Shown: positions 25,159-34,715, numbered from the stretch's first letter. The stretch: DNA of 64,000 bases from Virgibacillus profundi (GCF_002287375.1 NZ_NPOA01000013.1:79698-143697), one strand, 5' to 3'. The notes: generated by a model from the sequence alone, not told the origin. A program made the numbers and translations.

Positions 25159-25644
25159 TTAAAATGATAGTTTGTTTTTTAAACTTGTATAGTTTTTTGA
25201 TTTTTCATTTGGAACTTGACGCACTTCAATTTCAATATTTTTCTCCTGAATTTTGTCCAAATATGATATATCTTCTTTAGATACATAAACAGCTGGAGAC
25301 AATAATACTTTGTCATCTTGCTTTTGCATTCCACCAATGTTTAGTACAGGTTTTTCATCAATCTTTTCGATAAAGTCATAAGCTGCCTTCGGATTAGAAA
25401 ATATAACGAAGACTTTCATTGCTTGAAGCTTTGGATTTTTAACTAATTTCGCAGCATCTTCTACTGATCGAATTGCAAGTCTTACTCCATCTGGGTTACT
25501 CATCTTAAGCGCCATTTTTCTTACTTCATCATTTGCTGCATTATCGTCAGCTATTACTATGGCTTCATATGATAAAGCTGATTTCCAACTGTATGCCACT
25601 TGCCCATGTAGTAAGCGATCGTCAATTCTCATTTTTATAATCAT
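25159..25644 (-). CDS. PTS mannose/fructose/sorbose family EIIB component (operon 2)
   Basis: 161 residues. The active-site histidine lies in MRIDDRLLHGQVAYSW near the N-terminus. The rest matches the EIIB-Man fold length. GGAGGAA precedes the start. It lies between EIIA and EIIC in the usual A-B-C-D order. Confidence 0.92.
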   Translation of the reverse strand: MIIKMRIDDRLLHGQVAYSWKSALSYEAIVIADDNAANDEVRKMALKMSNPDGVRLAIRSVEDAAKLVKNPKLQAMKVFVIFSNPKAAYDFIEKIDEKPVLNIGGMQKQDDKVLLSPAVYVSKEDISYLDKIQEKNIEIEVRQVPNEKSKNYTSLKNKLSF

Positions 25645-25667
25645 TTTTAAATTCCTCCATTCATATA

Positions 25668-26096
25668 TTACAAATCAAAATCGTCATCTTGGGTGATATT
25701 AAGCTTTTTCATTTCATCGTTTGCAAAGATAATTTGGTCTTTAGAACTGTTAACAATTTCTTTAAGTTTAGCTTCGGTTACGTTATCTTCTCCAAGCATG
25801 ATTACCTCTAAAAGTACTGGAAGATTTACTCCTGATATAACGAAAACATTTTCCTTAGTTAGATATCTGAGAGTTGTCTGGTTAACACTTCCACCGAATA
25901 TATCAGTGAAGATAATAAGTTTATCTTCATCCATTACATTTTCATTCAAAAAGCCTTCTAATTTTTCATTAAAAGGTGTTTCATCGACATATGCATTGAT
26001 AAAATGTAAATTTTCTTGTTTACCTAATATCAAATCAATAGATGAAACGATTCCCTCTGCAAACCTAGCATGTGTTGCCACTAATATTTTTTTCAT
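25668..26096 (-). CDS. PTS mannose/fructose/sorbose family EIIA component (operon 2)
   Basis: 142 residues. The phosphorylated histidine is in ILVATHARFAEGIVSSI at about residue 9. FTDIFGGSVNQTTLRYL is the second family motif. It is a separate EIIA protein rather than an EIIAB fusion, preceded in the operon by the SIS-domain enzyme. Confidence 0.9.
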   Translation of the reverse strand: MKKILVATHARFAEGIVSSIDLILGKQENLHFINAYVDETPFNEKLEGFLNENVMDEDKLIIFTDIFGGSVNQTTLRYLTKENVFVISGVNLPVLLEVIMLGEDNVTEAKLKEIVNSSKDQIIFANDEMKKLNITQDDDFDL

Positions 26097-26120
26097 TTAC
26101 ATAACCTACCTTAGTTTGTG

Positions 26121-27179
26121 TTATATTGACTTGTTAATATAATTTGCCACTTGGGGATATACCCCTTTAGTTAAGTCTCGGCCTTTATCAGTTGCTAATA
26201 AATACGCCAGCACTTGGAAAAAAGTAATGTATTCCAAACTGCTGAAATGCTTACTTTTCGAATCAATATTAAAATCAGATTTTGAATTATCCCCAATCAA
26301 ATAACAGGTCGATATTTCCTCGTTAATAAAGTCAGAAATATTTCCCGCTTTTACAGAATCCTCGTTGGTCCTATTTAATATAAAATATCCTATATTAGCA
26401 TCAAAAGCATTTTGAGGGCCATGGATGAGCTCTTCTAATTCGAAACTATTTGTAAAGATAGGCAGCATCTCCATAAACTTAATATCTGCTTCTTGAGCTA
26501 CCGGCCATAAATCATTCGTTCCTGAAAATATAAAGTTAGACTTTCGCATTAATTGGAATTTATTTTCTTTATACCATTTAAGTGTGTTTTGTTTAACAGT
26601 AAATAAGTTATCAACCATCAAATTATAATCCTCTACATATTCTTGAATCTCGTTATCAGATACTTTACTGTAAATCTTTGATATGGAAATGTATAGCCAA
26701 TATAATGTTGCACAAGTTGCAGAATATCCAAGTGTTCTGTATATATACGCTTCATTTTCAGAACCAATTTCTAGTGAAATATCAGCTTCTTCAGCAATAG
26801 GTGCATCCAAGGTTTCGGTAAGTGAAATGGTTCTAAACCCCTTTGAATTGACTAGTTTTAAAGCTTCATATACTAGTTTTGTTTTACCACCTTGTGAAAT
26901 AAAAATATATAAATTCTCTTCACTCAACAAATCATGATTATAATATTGAACAAACATATTCGGGTAAATAACCTCCACTAGGGAACCGTTTACATTTTCC
27001 GCGAAATTTTTTGTCGTAAAAGCTGCATTGTAAGATGTACCAGATGCAACAATAACAATTCTTTTCAACTCAGTATGCGCTTCCAAAATATTTCCCAAAT
27101 TATTCTTGAGATTTTCTTTGGTATCGGCAATCTTCTTTAGTTGGACAGGAATACGCTCTATTGTATCCATCAAACTCAT
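26121..27179 (-). CDS. SIS-domain sugar-phosphate isomerase/deglycase (GlmS C-domain or FrlB-like)
   Basis: 352 residues with two SIS domains. The first has IVIVASGTSYNAAFTTKNFAE and FISQGGKTKLVYEALK; the second has FSGTNDLWPVAQEADIKFMEM and FELEELIHGPQNAF. The E-x(2)-HGP segment is typical of GlmS-like deaminases and fructosamine-6-phosphate deglycases. First gene of PTS operon 2, so it most likely splits or isomerises the phosphorylated import product, for example an amino sugar or a fructose-amino acid. ATG 27179 is chosen because AGGAAGTGA lies 7 nt upstream, inside the longer open frame that starts at 27212. Confidence 0.85.
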   Translation of the reverse strand: MSLMDTIERIPVQLKKIADTKENLKNNLGNILEAHTELKRIVIVASGTSYNAAFTTKNFAENVNGSLVEVIYPNMFVQYYNHDLLSEENLYIFISQGGKTKLVYEALKLVNSKGFRTISLTETLDAPIAEEADISLEIGSENEAYIYRTLGYSATCATLYWLYISISKIYSKVSDNEIQEYVEDYNLMVDNLFTVKQNTLKWYKENKFQLMRKSNFIFSGTNDLWPVAQEADIKFMEMLPIFTNSFELEELIHGPQNAFDANIGYFILNRTNEDSVKAGNISDFINEEISTCYLIGDNSKSDFNIDSKSKHFSSLEYITFFQVLAYLLATDKGRDLTKGVYPQVANYINKSI

Positions 27180-27240
27180 CAAATCACTTCCTAAATGTTT
27201 TATTAGTTTCATAATAAGTCAGACAAGTCATAATATCCAT

Positions 27241-27270
27241 ATTCTATTTTGCACGATTTATAGTGCAAAA
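27241..27270 (-). promoter_or_regulatory. Promoter with overlapping inverted-repeat operator of PTS operon 2
   Basis: TTTTGCAC (27247-27254) and GTGCAAAA (27263-27270) form a perfect inverted repeat with 8 bp between. On the minus strand a -35-like TTGCAC (27268-27263) and a -10-like TAGAAT (27246-27241) are 16 bp apart, so the operator overlaps the promoter. It is about 60 bp before the SIS gene. The PRD protein is a candidate binder. Confidence 0.5.
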
Positions 27271-27326
27271 AAATGCATTGGGGAATATTGTCATATTAAA
27301 TTGCTTGTTGACGGGAGGTTTATAAA

Positions 27327-27379
27327 CAAGGGGACGGTTCTTGTGTTGCACTATTTGCAACACAAGAACCGTCCCCTTG
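27327..27379. repeat. 24-bp perfect inverted repeat (GGGGACGGTTCTTGTG type)
   Basis: The arms at 27327-27350 and 27356-27379 are exactly complementary, with a 5-nt loop CTATT. The core GGGGACGGTTCTTGTG recurs in many Bacillota genomes as a REP-like or mobile hairpin (from general knowledge, not checked). Here it forms the 3' end of a truncated gene. Confidence 0.8.
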
Positions 27380-27731
27380 CATCAAACTCCTGAGCACCTT
27401 GAAATTGATATTGCTTAAAAAAGACTACCTCTATACCGGTTAAATTCGTCAAAAAGCCTATTTCAACTTCTAATGAATTTAATAACTCATCTAGGGATAA
27501 ATATTTCTTTTCAAACAATAATTGAAGTATACTCCTTATTTTTCCCGGCCGTGGCACTGGTAATTCCCGATCAAGGGGGTCAATTTCTTTGTACCCTAAT
27601 CTGTTAAGCATAATATTGAAGTATCTGTATTGTTGATATGAAATCAATTGTAAAAATTGTGACAGGTATGCTAATGCTTGGATAGATACCATCCATTTTC
27701 TCTTTAATTCAATGTACGAATCAGAAGGCAA
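27351..27731 (-). pseudogene. C-terminal remnant of an ImmA/IrrE-type regulator, overrun by the hairpin repeat
   Basis: 126-residue open frame. The middle, YKEIDPLDRELPVPRPGKIRSILQLLFEKKYLSLDELLNSLEVE, resembles the conserved tail of XRE proteins with an ImmA/IrrE metallopeptidase domain. No HTH and no HExxH motif are present, so the N-terminal two thirds are lost. The last residues (FDARGRFLCCK) are encoded by the inverted repeat, so the true end has been replaced. Confidence 0.5.
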
Positions 27732-28385
27732 AGTGTAATTAGCCTGTCATTTACTGGTACATTTCAGTGGCAGTAATCATATTTCAAAAAAGTTGTACCA
27801 AGATAATAGAAGACTCATCAAACTAACCTTCTAAAATATTTAGACCACCGTGCCTGTTCCCACAAGCGTGAAGTGACGGCACCTATAAATGTGCTTATAC
27901 TAAGCGTATTAAAAAACTATCTCTTTCTTCTAGTAAACAGGCTGCTTCCCCTAATTCACTTAAAATAGAAAAAGGAGGTCCCATCAAATAAAGTGTTGAA
28001 AGACCTCCAGAAAATGTCAACCTCAAGAGTAACTTAAGGATTCAAACCCTGATATTAAAGGGATTCGGGCTTCTTATTACATCATACCGCTCGTGAGATG
28101 AGAGTGTGTAATATCTTTAACAATATACGCAAATACTGCGAAATATCAATATTTCAGGAAATCTAAGGTGTAATATCATTAACGGGATTTCACCTTTTTT
28201 CATGAGATTGCGTTAGCCAAATGTTAGCATTTTGTTAGAATTATTAGGATTACCCTTTTCTTAAATATACAATAGAAGACAGAATACCCTATGGCAAATT
28301 CGCTTATCGGTTATAGTTTGAACTTAAACTATATTTCGTTTAGCTCTGTCAAAGTTTATGAACATACATTGCCTTGATTATTGTA
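27732..28385. other. Non-coding stretch with short inverted repeats and a GroEL-tail-like word
   Basis: No gene recognised. GGAGGTC and GACCTCC near 27975-28010 are complementary. ATTACATCATACCGCTCGTG at about 28077-28096 reads on the minus strand like the end of groEL (Gly-Met-Met-stop) and recurs with 18 of 20 matches at about 46504-46523. TGTAATATC words recur nearby. Confidence 0.4.
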
Positions 28386-28514
28386 TTAGAGCATAGCTTT
28401 TTCTACTTCCTTCATCGCTTTTTTAGTGTCTCCAAGAATACTTAATAAGCTCTGTGATCTAGTTAGCGCATATTTTTTATTTAAATCAAAGAACGGTACA
28501 TACTGAACACCAAT
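28386..28514 (-). other. In-frame coding-like tail directly after the rocD stop
   Basis: After the rocD TAA the same frame stays open for 42 more codons before TAA at 28386-28388. It includes VQYVPFFDLNKKYAL and LGDTKKAMKEVEKAML. The composition looks protein-like, but there is no start codon with a binding site and I recognise no family. It could be a gene remnant or chance. Confidence 0.25.
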
Positions 28515-29717
28515 TTATTTTGAAAGAACTTTATAAATTTTTTCTATTGCCCAGTCAAGTTCTTCTTTGCTAATAACTAATGGAGGTGCAAATCGGATTG
28601 TGTTTTCATGTGTTTCTTTACACAACACACCTTCTTCTTTTAATGCTTCACAAAGATTTCGTACAGGTTTATTATACTCAACACCGATGAACAAGCCACG
28701 TACTCGGATAGCTTTCAATTCTGGGTTATCAATTTTACGTAGAGCATTTTCAAAGTATTTACCGAGCTCAAGAGATTTTTCAACCAAATTTTCCTCTTCA
28801 ATTACATCAAGTGCAGCTAATGAGACTGCACATGCTAAAGGATTTCCACCAAAAGTAGAACCATGCGATCCAGGTGTGAAGACGTCCATGATTTCTTTAT
28901 TTGCTGCAATAGCGGAAACTGGAAATACACCACCACCTAAAGCTTTACCCATAACATAAATATCTGGAACTACACTTTCCCACTCACATGCAAACATCTT
29001 TCCTGTACGTGCAAAGCCAGTTTGCACTTCATCTGCAATGAATAATACATTATTTTCGTTACACATTTCACGAATTGCCTTTAAATAACCTTCTGGTGGA
29101 ATGATGATGCCTGCTTCCCCTTGAATTGGTTCTACTATGACTGCAGCTGTATTTGGTGTGATTGCAGTGCGGATTGCATCGGCATTTCCATATTCCACCT
29201 TTTTAATATTCGGTACAAATGGTCCATAATCCTTTGTTGCATTTGAATCATTGGATAAAGATATTGCATTTAATGTGCGTCCATGAAAATTTCCTTTGAA
29301 AGCTATGATTTCTGCCTTATTATCTTCTACACCTTTTACTTCATATGCCCAACGACGAGCTGCTTTAATAGAAGTTTCAACTGCTTCTACACCAGTATTC
29401 ATTGGTAACACTTTATCTTTTCCAGTTAACACAGCAACCCTTTTTGTCCATGGACCTAATAATTCATTATGGAATGCACGTGAAGTCAGGGTTACCTTGT
29501 CTGCTTGTGCTTTAAGTGCAGCAATGATTTTCGGATGGCGATGTCCTTGGTTTACTGCAGAATAGGCACTTAACATGTCCATATACTTATTACCTTCTGG
29601 ATCTTTTACCCAAACACCTTTCGCTTCTGAAACAACAATCGGTAGTGGATGATAGTTATGTGCACCATAATGCTCGGTTAATTCAACAATTTCCTCAGAT
29701 ACTGTTTTTACTGTCAT
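28515..29717 (-). CDS. rocD: Ornithine aminotransferase
   Basis: PLP-dependent class III aminotransferase, 400 residues. It converts ornithine and 2-oxoglutarate to glutamate semialdehyde and glutamate. Motifs: [70 protein letters not shown] with the PLP-ring aspartate, [15 protein letters not shown] with the Schiff-base lysine, and [17 protein letters not shown]. It is downstream of rocA on the minus strand, an arrangement that couples the two steps from ornithine to glutamate. GGAGG precedes the ATG. Confidence 0.96.
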   Translation of the reverse strand: MTVKTVSEEIVELTEHYGAHNYHPLPIVVSEAKGVWVKDPEGNKYMDMLSAYSAVNQGHRHPKIIAALKAQADKVTLTSRAFHNELLGPWTKRVAVLTGKDKVLPMNTGVEAVETSIKAARRWAYEVKGVEDNKAEIIAFKGNFHGRTLNAISLSNDSNATKDYGPFVPNIKKVEYGNADAIRTAITPNTAAVIVEPIQGEAGIIIPPEGYLKAIREMCNENNVLFIADEVQTGFARTGKMFACEWESVVPDIYVMGKALGGGVFPVSAIAANKEIMDVFTPGSHGSTFGGNPLACAVSLAALDVIEEENLVEKSLELGKYFENALRKIDNPELKAIRVRGLFIGVEYNKPVRNLCEALKEEGVLCKETHENTIRFAPPLVISKEELDWAIEKIYKVLSK

Positions 29718-29810
29718 ACGAATTCCTCCCTAAGGTATAGTTCGAGTAGAATGTTTTGTAACATCCTACTCTATTTTGTAAATTCTTTCGTTAAAATAAT
29801 GCTATCTATT

Positions 29811-31358
29811 CTAATAAGTTTCTGATATAGTTTTCGCCATCATGTGAAGTGCTAAGTAATCTGGACCTCCTGCTTTTGAATCGGTTCCAGACATTTTAAA
29901 ACCTCCAAATGGTTGATATCCAACAATTGCTCCTGTACAGTTACGATTGAAATATAAATTACCTACATGGAATTCTTGGGATGCTTTGTTAATATGATGA
30001 CGATTTTCCGTGATAACTGCGCCTGTTAATCCGTACTCGGAGTTGTTAGCAATTTCAAGTGCATGTTCGAAGTCTTTTGCTTTTGCAAATGCAACGACTG
30101 GACCAAAAATTTCCTCCTGCATAATACGTGCTTTTACATCAACTTCTGCAAAAATGGTTGGTTGAATGAAATACCCCTTAGAGTCATCTCCTACTCCACC
30201 TGCAACAAGTCTACCTTCTTCTTTTCCAATCTCAGTGTATTTCATAATTTTATTATAAGCACTTTCGTCAATTACAGGACCCATATAGATGTCATTGGAA
30301 GTCGTTTCACCCACTGTTAATTCATTTGTGCGTTTCACAACCTTTTCAAGCACCTCATCATAAACATTTTCATGGACTACCACTCGAGATCCAGCAGAAC
30401 ATTTTTGCCCAGAGAATCCGAATGCAGAGGTTACAATTGCTTCAACAGCAATATCAATATTTGCTTCACTGTCTACAACAACTGTATCTTTTCCTCCCAT
30501 CTCTACAATCACACGTTTTAGGTGATTTTGTTCCTTTTGTAAAACTGCCGCACGTTCATACAGACGGGTTCCAACTTCACGTGACCCTGTGAATGTAATT
30601 AATGCTGTTTTCGGATGGTCAACAAGATAATCACCAACTTCAGCACCGCTACCAGGCAAAAAATTAATTACTCCATTTGGCACACCTGCTTTTTGTAAAA
30701 CTTCTACAAATTTAGCTGCAACGACTGGGGTGGCACTTGCAGGCTTAAGGATAACCGTATTTCCTGTCACTAGTGGTGCTACCGTTGTTCCAACCATAAT
30801 GGCAAAGGCAAAATTCCATGGTGGGATTGTTACTGCAATGCCTGTGGGTATGTAAAGATAACGATTATATTCCCCAGGCCTACTATTTATTTCTTTTCCT
30901 TTATCCAATTCAATCATTTGACGTGCATAATACTCCATAAAGTCGATACCTTCTGCAATATCCGCATCTGCTTCCCTCCATGGCTTTCCAGCTTCTTTAA
31001 TAAGAAATGCAGTGAATTCATTTTTTCGACGACGTATGATTGCAGCTGCACGTAATAATATGTTTGCTCGGTCAACTGCATTTGTATATCTCCAAGTTTG
31101 AAATGCTTGATCAGCTTCTTGGATAGCATTTTCAGCAATCTTCTGATTTGCCTTCGATACAATTCCAATTACTTCCTCTTTGTTTCCTGGATTATAGGAA
31201 ATAATTTTTTCATCTGTTGAAACTCTTTCTCCACCAATTAGAAGGTCATAGTTTTTCCCCAACTTTGGTTGGATCTTTTCTAGACCAGTAACTACCTCCT
31301 TACGATTTTCTTCTACAGTAAAATCAGTAAATGGTTCATGATTGTACGGTGTTAACAT
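29811..31358 (-). CDS. rocA: 1-pyrroline-5-carboxylate dehydrogenase
   Basis: NAD-dependent aldehyde dehydrogenase, 515 residues, oxidising glutamate semialdehyde/P5C to glutamate. Motifs: [42 protein letters not shown], the active-site glutamate in [14 protein letters not shown], and the catalytic cysteine in [29 protein letters not shown] and the C-terminal [11 protein letters not shown] also fit the P5CDH branch. It is first in the rocA-rocD unit, behind a canonical -24/-12 promoter. Confidence 0.96.
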   Translation of the reverse strand: MLTPYNHEPFTDFTVEENRKEVVTGLEKIQPKLGKNYDLLIGGERVSTDEKIISYNPGNKEEVIGIVSKANQKIAENAIQEADQAFQTWRYTNAVDRANILLRAAAIIRRRKNEFTAFLIKEAGKPWREADADIAEGIDFMEYYARQMIELDKGKEINSRPGEYNRYLYIPTGIAVTIPPWNFAFAIMVGTTVAPLVTGNTVILKPASATPVVAAKFVEVLQKAGVPNGVINFLPGSGAEVGDYLVDHPKTALITFTGSREVGTRLYERAAVLQKEQNHLKRVIVEMGGKDTVVVDSEANIDIAVEAIVTSAFGFSGQKCSAGSRVVVHENVYDEVLEKVVKRTNELTVGETTSNDIYMGPVIDESAYNKIMKYTEIGKEEGRLVAGGVGDDSKGYFIQPTIFAEVDVKARIMQEEIFGPVVAFAKAKDFEHALEIANNSEYGLTGAVITENRHHINKASQEFHVGNLYFNRNCTGAIVGYQPFGGFKMSGTDSKAGGPDYLALHMMAKTISETY

Positions 31359-31397
31359 GTAACTCCTCCTATGCTATTAATCTATTCACTTTTATTG

Positions 31398-31415
31398 TTG
31401 CAAAAATTATGCCAA
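31398..31415 (-). promoter_or_regulatory. Sigma-54 (-24/-12) promoter of rocA-rocD
   Basis: The minus strand reads TTGGCATAATTTTTGCAA: GG and GC are separated by exactly 10 nt, as required for SigL. It is 40 bp upstream of the rocA ATG and opposite rocR, a sigma-54 activator. Confidence 0.85.
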
Positions 31416-31461
31416 CTTTTAAAAATGCATCATAGCGAGGTTTACTTATAAAAACAGAAAT

Positions 31462-31525
31462 AAAACCGCAAAATTAGTTTGCAGTTTTAAAATATATTGC
31501 GCCAATAAATTTTGCACCTTTATTG
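31462..31525 (-). promoter_or_regulatory. RocR upstream activating sequences (candidate)
   Basis: AAAACCGCAAA (31462-31472) and TTTGCAGTTTT (31478-31488) form an imperfect palindrome with 10 of 11 pairs. A second palindrome, CAATAAA/TTTATTG, lies at about 31504-31525. They sit 50 to 110 bp upstream of the -24 element, the right place for enhancer sites of a RocR-type activator. Confidence 0.6.
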
Positions 31526-31572
31526 ATTATTTATTACAATAAATAAAAAAGGGAAAAGGAGTGTGCCGAGTG

Positions 31573-32988
31573 ATGAATGATAAATTATACGATATCGAAA
31601 CCATCGTGGGCATGAATAAATTATACAAAACCCTTCTTGATGAAGTTGATACCGGAATTCATGTCATTAATAAGAACAGCAAAACTATAGTTTACAATAG
31701 AAAAATGGCAGAAATCGAATCGATGGATCGGGATGATGTACTTCATAAAAACTTATTAGATGTTTTTTCTTTTCATGGAAAACAAAATAGTACACTTATT
31801 GAAACATTACATACAGGACAAGTGAAAAGACGTAAAAAGCAAACTTATTTTAATAATAAAGGAAAGGAAATTACAACAATTAATGATTCCTTTCCAATTA
31901 AAAATAAAGGTGAAATTGTAGCAGTTGTTGAAATAGCGAAAGATGTGACCCAACTAGAACGTATGATTAAAGAAAACGTTCTTCAAAAAAAGAACAGTAA
32001 TTTTACGTTTGATCAAATTATTGGGGATAGTGAACCTATGCAGGCTGTTATAGAGGAGGCCAAACGAGCAACAAGAACAGCATCATCCGTATTAATTGTA
32101 GGTGATACAGGAACTGGAAAGGAATTGTTTGCTCAAAGTATTCATAATGGCAGTCATCGATCAAGCGGTCCCTTTATCTCGCAAAACTGTGCCGCAATTC
32201 CGGATAGTTTGATGGAGGGGTTATTGTTTGGTACAAAAAAAGGTGCATTTACTGGAGCTGTTGATCGACCTGGTTTATTTGAACAGGCAAATGGTGGAAC
32301 ACTACTTTTAGATGAAATTAATTCATTAGACTTGGCTCTGCAGGCGAAATTGTTGAGAGCAGTTCAGGAAAAGACGATTCGACGTGTAGGAGATATGCAA
32401 GAAAAGAAGATAGATGTCCGCATCATTGCAACGATGAATGAAGATCCAATTGATGCTATCAATGAGCGTCGTCTACGCCGTGACTTATATTACCGGCTTA
32501 GTGTTGTTACCCTGTTGATTCCATCATTAAACGAACGGAAAGATGATATTTGGCTATTAATCAACCATTTTATCGATAAGTATAATGCATTATTTGAAAT
32601 GAACGTAGAGCATATTAGTGAAGCTGCCAAAGCTGTGCTTTATCAGCACCACTGGCCAGGTAATGTAAGGGAATTGGAGCATACGATTGAAGGAACGATG
32701 AACATGATTATGGATGAAAACGTCATTGATATAGCAAACTTACCTATTAGTTTTCTGAAGCGATATCCATTTCATAAGAAACACGCTCAAACTATCGATA
32801 GAAATATAATAAATTTTGATAACAACAAGGAAGAGGTACAACCATTACAAACAAAAATGTACGAGCTAGAAAAAGCTTATATTCAGCGAGTTTTGGAAGT
32901 ACATAACCACAATATTTCCCGAACTGCAACAAAACTTGGCATTAGTCGACAAAGCTTGCAATACCGGCTGAAGAAGTTTGGGTTATAG
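31573..32988 (+). CDS. rocR: RocR-type sigma-54-dependent transcriptional activator
   Basis: About 471 residues. The N-terminal PAS sensor (VDTGIHVINKNSKTIVYNRKMAEIESMDRDDVL) is followed by an AAA+ domain. That domain has Walker A GDTGTGKE, the sigma-54 contact loop GAFTGA, Walker B GGTLLLDEI and the arginine-finger region RRLRRDLYYRLSV. A C-terminal Fis-type HTH follows (NISRTATKLGISRQSLQYRLKKFGL). The sequence closely follows B. subtilis RocR as I recall it. In that system ornithine or citrulline activates the protein. A GTG at 31561 opens the frame, but ATG 31573 follows AAAGGAG at better spacing. It is divergent from rocA-rocD, its evident target. Confidence 0.93.
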   Translation: MNDKLYDIETIVGMNKLYKTLLDEVDTGIHVINKNSKTIVYNRKMAEIESMDRDDVLHKNLLDVFSFHGKQNSTLIETLHTGQVKRRKKQTYFNNKGKEITTINDSFPIKNKGEIVAVVEIAKDVTQLERMIKENVLQKKNSNFTFDQIIGDSEPMQAVIEEAKRATRTASSVLIVGDTGTGKELFAQSIHNGSHRSSGPFISQNCAAIPDSLMEGLLFGTKKGAFTGAVDRPGLFEQANGGTLLLDEINSLDLALQAKLLRAVQEKTIRRVGDMQEKKIDVRIIATMNEDPIDAINERRLRRDLYYRLSVVTLLIPSLNERKDDIWLLINHFIDKYNALFEMNVEHISEAAKAVLYQHHWPGNVRELEHTIEGTMNMIMDENVIDIANLPISFLKRYPFHKKHAQTIDRNIINFDNNKEEVQPLQTKMYELEKAYIQRVLEVHNHNISRTATKLGISRQSLQYRLKKFGL

Positions 32989-33084
32989 AAGTTCCGAGTA
33001 AAAAGGGCAGAATTTTACCTGTTTTTTCTTGTTCTTCCTTTACAGTTATTATTATATTTATAAATACATACTCTATTTTTTAAG

Positions 33085-34491
33085 TTAGTTTGAAATTGTT
33101 AAAATAACTTGTATATAAACTTGAGAAAATAGATAGATAAATAAACAGTAGGTGTAGTTGCTTTTTAAGCTTAATTCCAACTTTCCAATGTTACTAACAG
33201 TGCTTAACATAATTACAGAGACACCAATAGGCGACATCATTATGCTGATAGCACTGCCTACTGTTAGTGAAAGAACAAGCAGTTCAGGGATGAAGTCTAT
33301 CGACAGGCTATTTATTAACCCCCCTACCAAAACCATTGATGTCAATGGACCTAAACCAACAAATCCTAATAAAACCATTAAGAATGGAAGCAACATATAA
33401 AGGTTTATCAGAGGTGATGAGGTTAATAGATTAAGAACATCAGCGATATAAATACCTATATCTGATACTTGAACGGCATAAATGAAAATACTTACAGAAA
33501 AATAAATACTTAACTCCTCATTTTTTCTCATAATATCATTCAAGAAATAATGTTTACTATGACTCATTAATAAAATCAGTGATTTTTTAAAAAGAAAATA
33601 AGCAAGGACGCAAATTATTGTAACTTGAGGGATAACGACTAATAAGTCCCAATCTAATAACAGATGGATTAAAACAGTGACACCAAAGAAAAAGATAAAT
33701 AGTAAAAGAAACTCCTTAACGCATTTGTTCATATACCCTTTATCTATTTGATGTTCAATGCTTGAGATTTTATTATCAATCATACTTGCTGCGTTAACCC
33801 ATGCAGATTGGTATTTATGAACAAAGAAATAAATTGATACTAAAATTGAAATAGATGAAAAGATAAACCCTTGTATTATTACTGTAAGTATTGAAGCATT
33901 AGAAGTCTGTACAGAATACGAGAAACTTGGAATAGTTACTACCCATAATGTACCTAAAGAAAACCCCCTTAAAATACTTAAATTTTTTAATTTCTCTATT
34001 CCAATATGGGTTTCTTTTATATTCTCCTTTACAAACTGGTAAATAAGTGGGATAGACCCAATTAATAAAAAGTGAGAAAGAACTTGAGTAAACAACATTA
34101 CTCCTGAAAAGTAGCTAACGCGAGTTTTTAGGATAAAACTAGCTTTAGAGAAAATTGAATCAATATATTTTTCGTGCAAAATTATCCAACTAATTAATGG
34201 AACAATGAGAATAAGTACAATTATATCTGCTAATTCCAACATACCCATCCAATATACTTCCCAAATATTGGCTTGATTTGTGAACAAGGATATCAAACCT
34301 GCTAAAACAATTAATAAAATCGGGAATAGTTTTGCTCTTATTCTTAAGGTAATAAGTGCATAACAAAATATAACCAAACTTATTAACGATTGTAAATTTG
34401 GAAGATTAAAACCTACAATATGCTCAATAAAATTTAAAAGTAGAAATAGAAGAACACCATAATAAAATATGAAGGGAAAGTAAAAATTCAT
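33085..34491 (-). CDS. Polytopic membrane protein, possible ion-coupled transporter
   Basis: 468 residues with about 12 hydrophobic segments. The halves look loosely repeated: each ends in a small-residue-rich stretch, ILRGFSLGTLWVVTIPSFSYS and LTVGSAISIMMSPIGVSVIMLS. The second resembles the re-entrant hairpins of the ion transporter (IT) superfamily. No signal peptide and no soluble domain. It is not in an obvious operon, lying between rocR and the TCT cluster. An anion transporter is inferred only from topology. Confidence 0.6.
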   Translation of the reverse strand: MNFYFPFIFYYGVLLFLLLNFIEHIVGFNLPNLQSLISLVIFCYALITLRIRAKLFPILLIVLAGLISLFTNQANIWEVYWMGMLELADIIVLILIVPLISWIILHEKYIDSIFSKASFILKTRVSYFSGVMLFTQVLSHFLLIGSIPLIYQFVKENIKETHIGIEKLKNLSILRGFSLGTLWVVTIPSFSYSVQTSNASILTVIIQGFIFSSISILVSIYFFVHKYQSAWVNAASMIDNKISSIEHQIDKGYMNKCVKEFLLLFIFFFGVTVLIHLLLDWDLLVVIPQVTIICVLAYFLFKKSLILLMSHSKHYFLNDIMRKNEELSIYFSVSIFIYAVQVSDIGIYIADVLNLLTSSPLINLYMLLPFLMVLLGFVGLGPLTSMVLVGGLINSLSIDFIPELLVLSLTVGSAISIMMSPIGVSVIMLSTVSNIGKLELSLKSNYTYCLFIYLFSQVYIQVILTISN

Positions 34492-34600
34492 AATTGATCC
34501 TTTCTCTTATCTTTGAAAACCACTTAAGCTACTTTGTAATTTCAATTAGTATTTAATATCTTGAAAGTAAATGTACAGTTCAAGCACACATTCAAAAGAA

Positions 34601-34622
34601 TACCCACATCAAAATGTGGGTA
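34601..34622 (-). terminator. Terminator of the TCT/aminotransferase cluster
   Basis: TACCCACAT (34601-34609), loop CAAA, ATGTGGGTA (34614-34622). On the minus strand it is followed by TTCTTTT. It lies about 95 bp past the stop of the class V aminotransferase gene. Confidence 0.7.
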
Positions 34623-34715
34623 CAGGGGTAAGGGCAACCAATTATTAAAAGGGTATTAGGAATCGCTTAGTCTATTCTCCTTTTTTCTAATTTACAACCC
34701 CTCCCCATCTTGCTG

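Noticed and set aside
25693-26142. Long plus-strand open frame antisense to the EIIA gene
   Set aside because: Low-complexity Ser/Leu/Ile composition mirrors the real EIIA gene on the other strand; no binding site.
27960-28020. GGAGGTC/GACCTCC inverted repeat as a possible T-box or other riboswitch
   Set aside because: Stem of 7 bp with a long loop and no specifier, antiterminator or adjacent biosynthetic gene.
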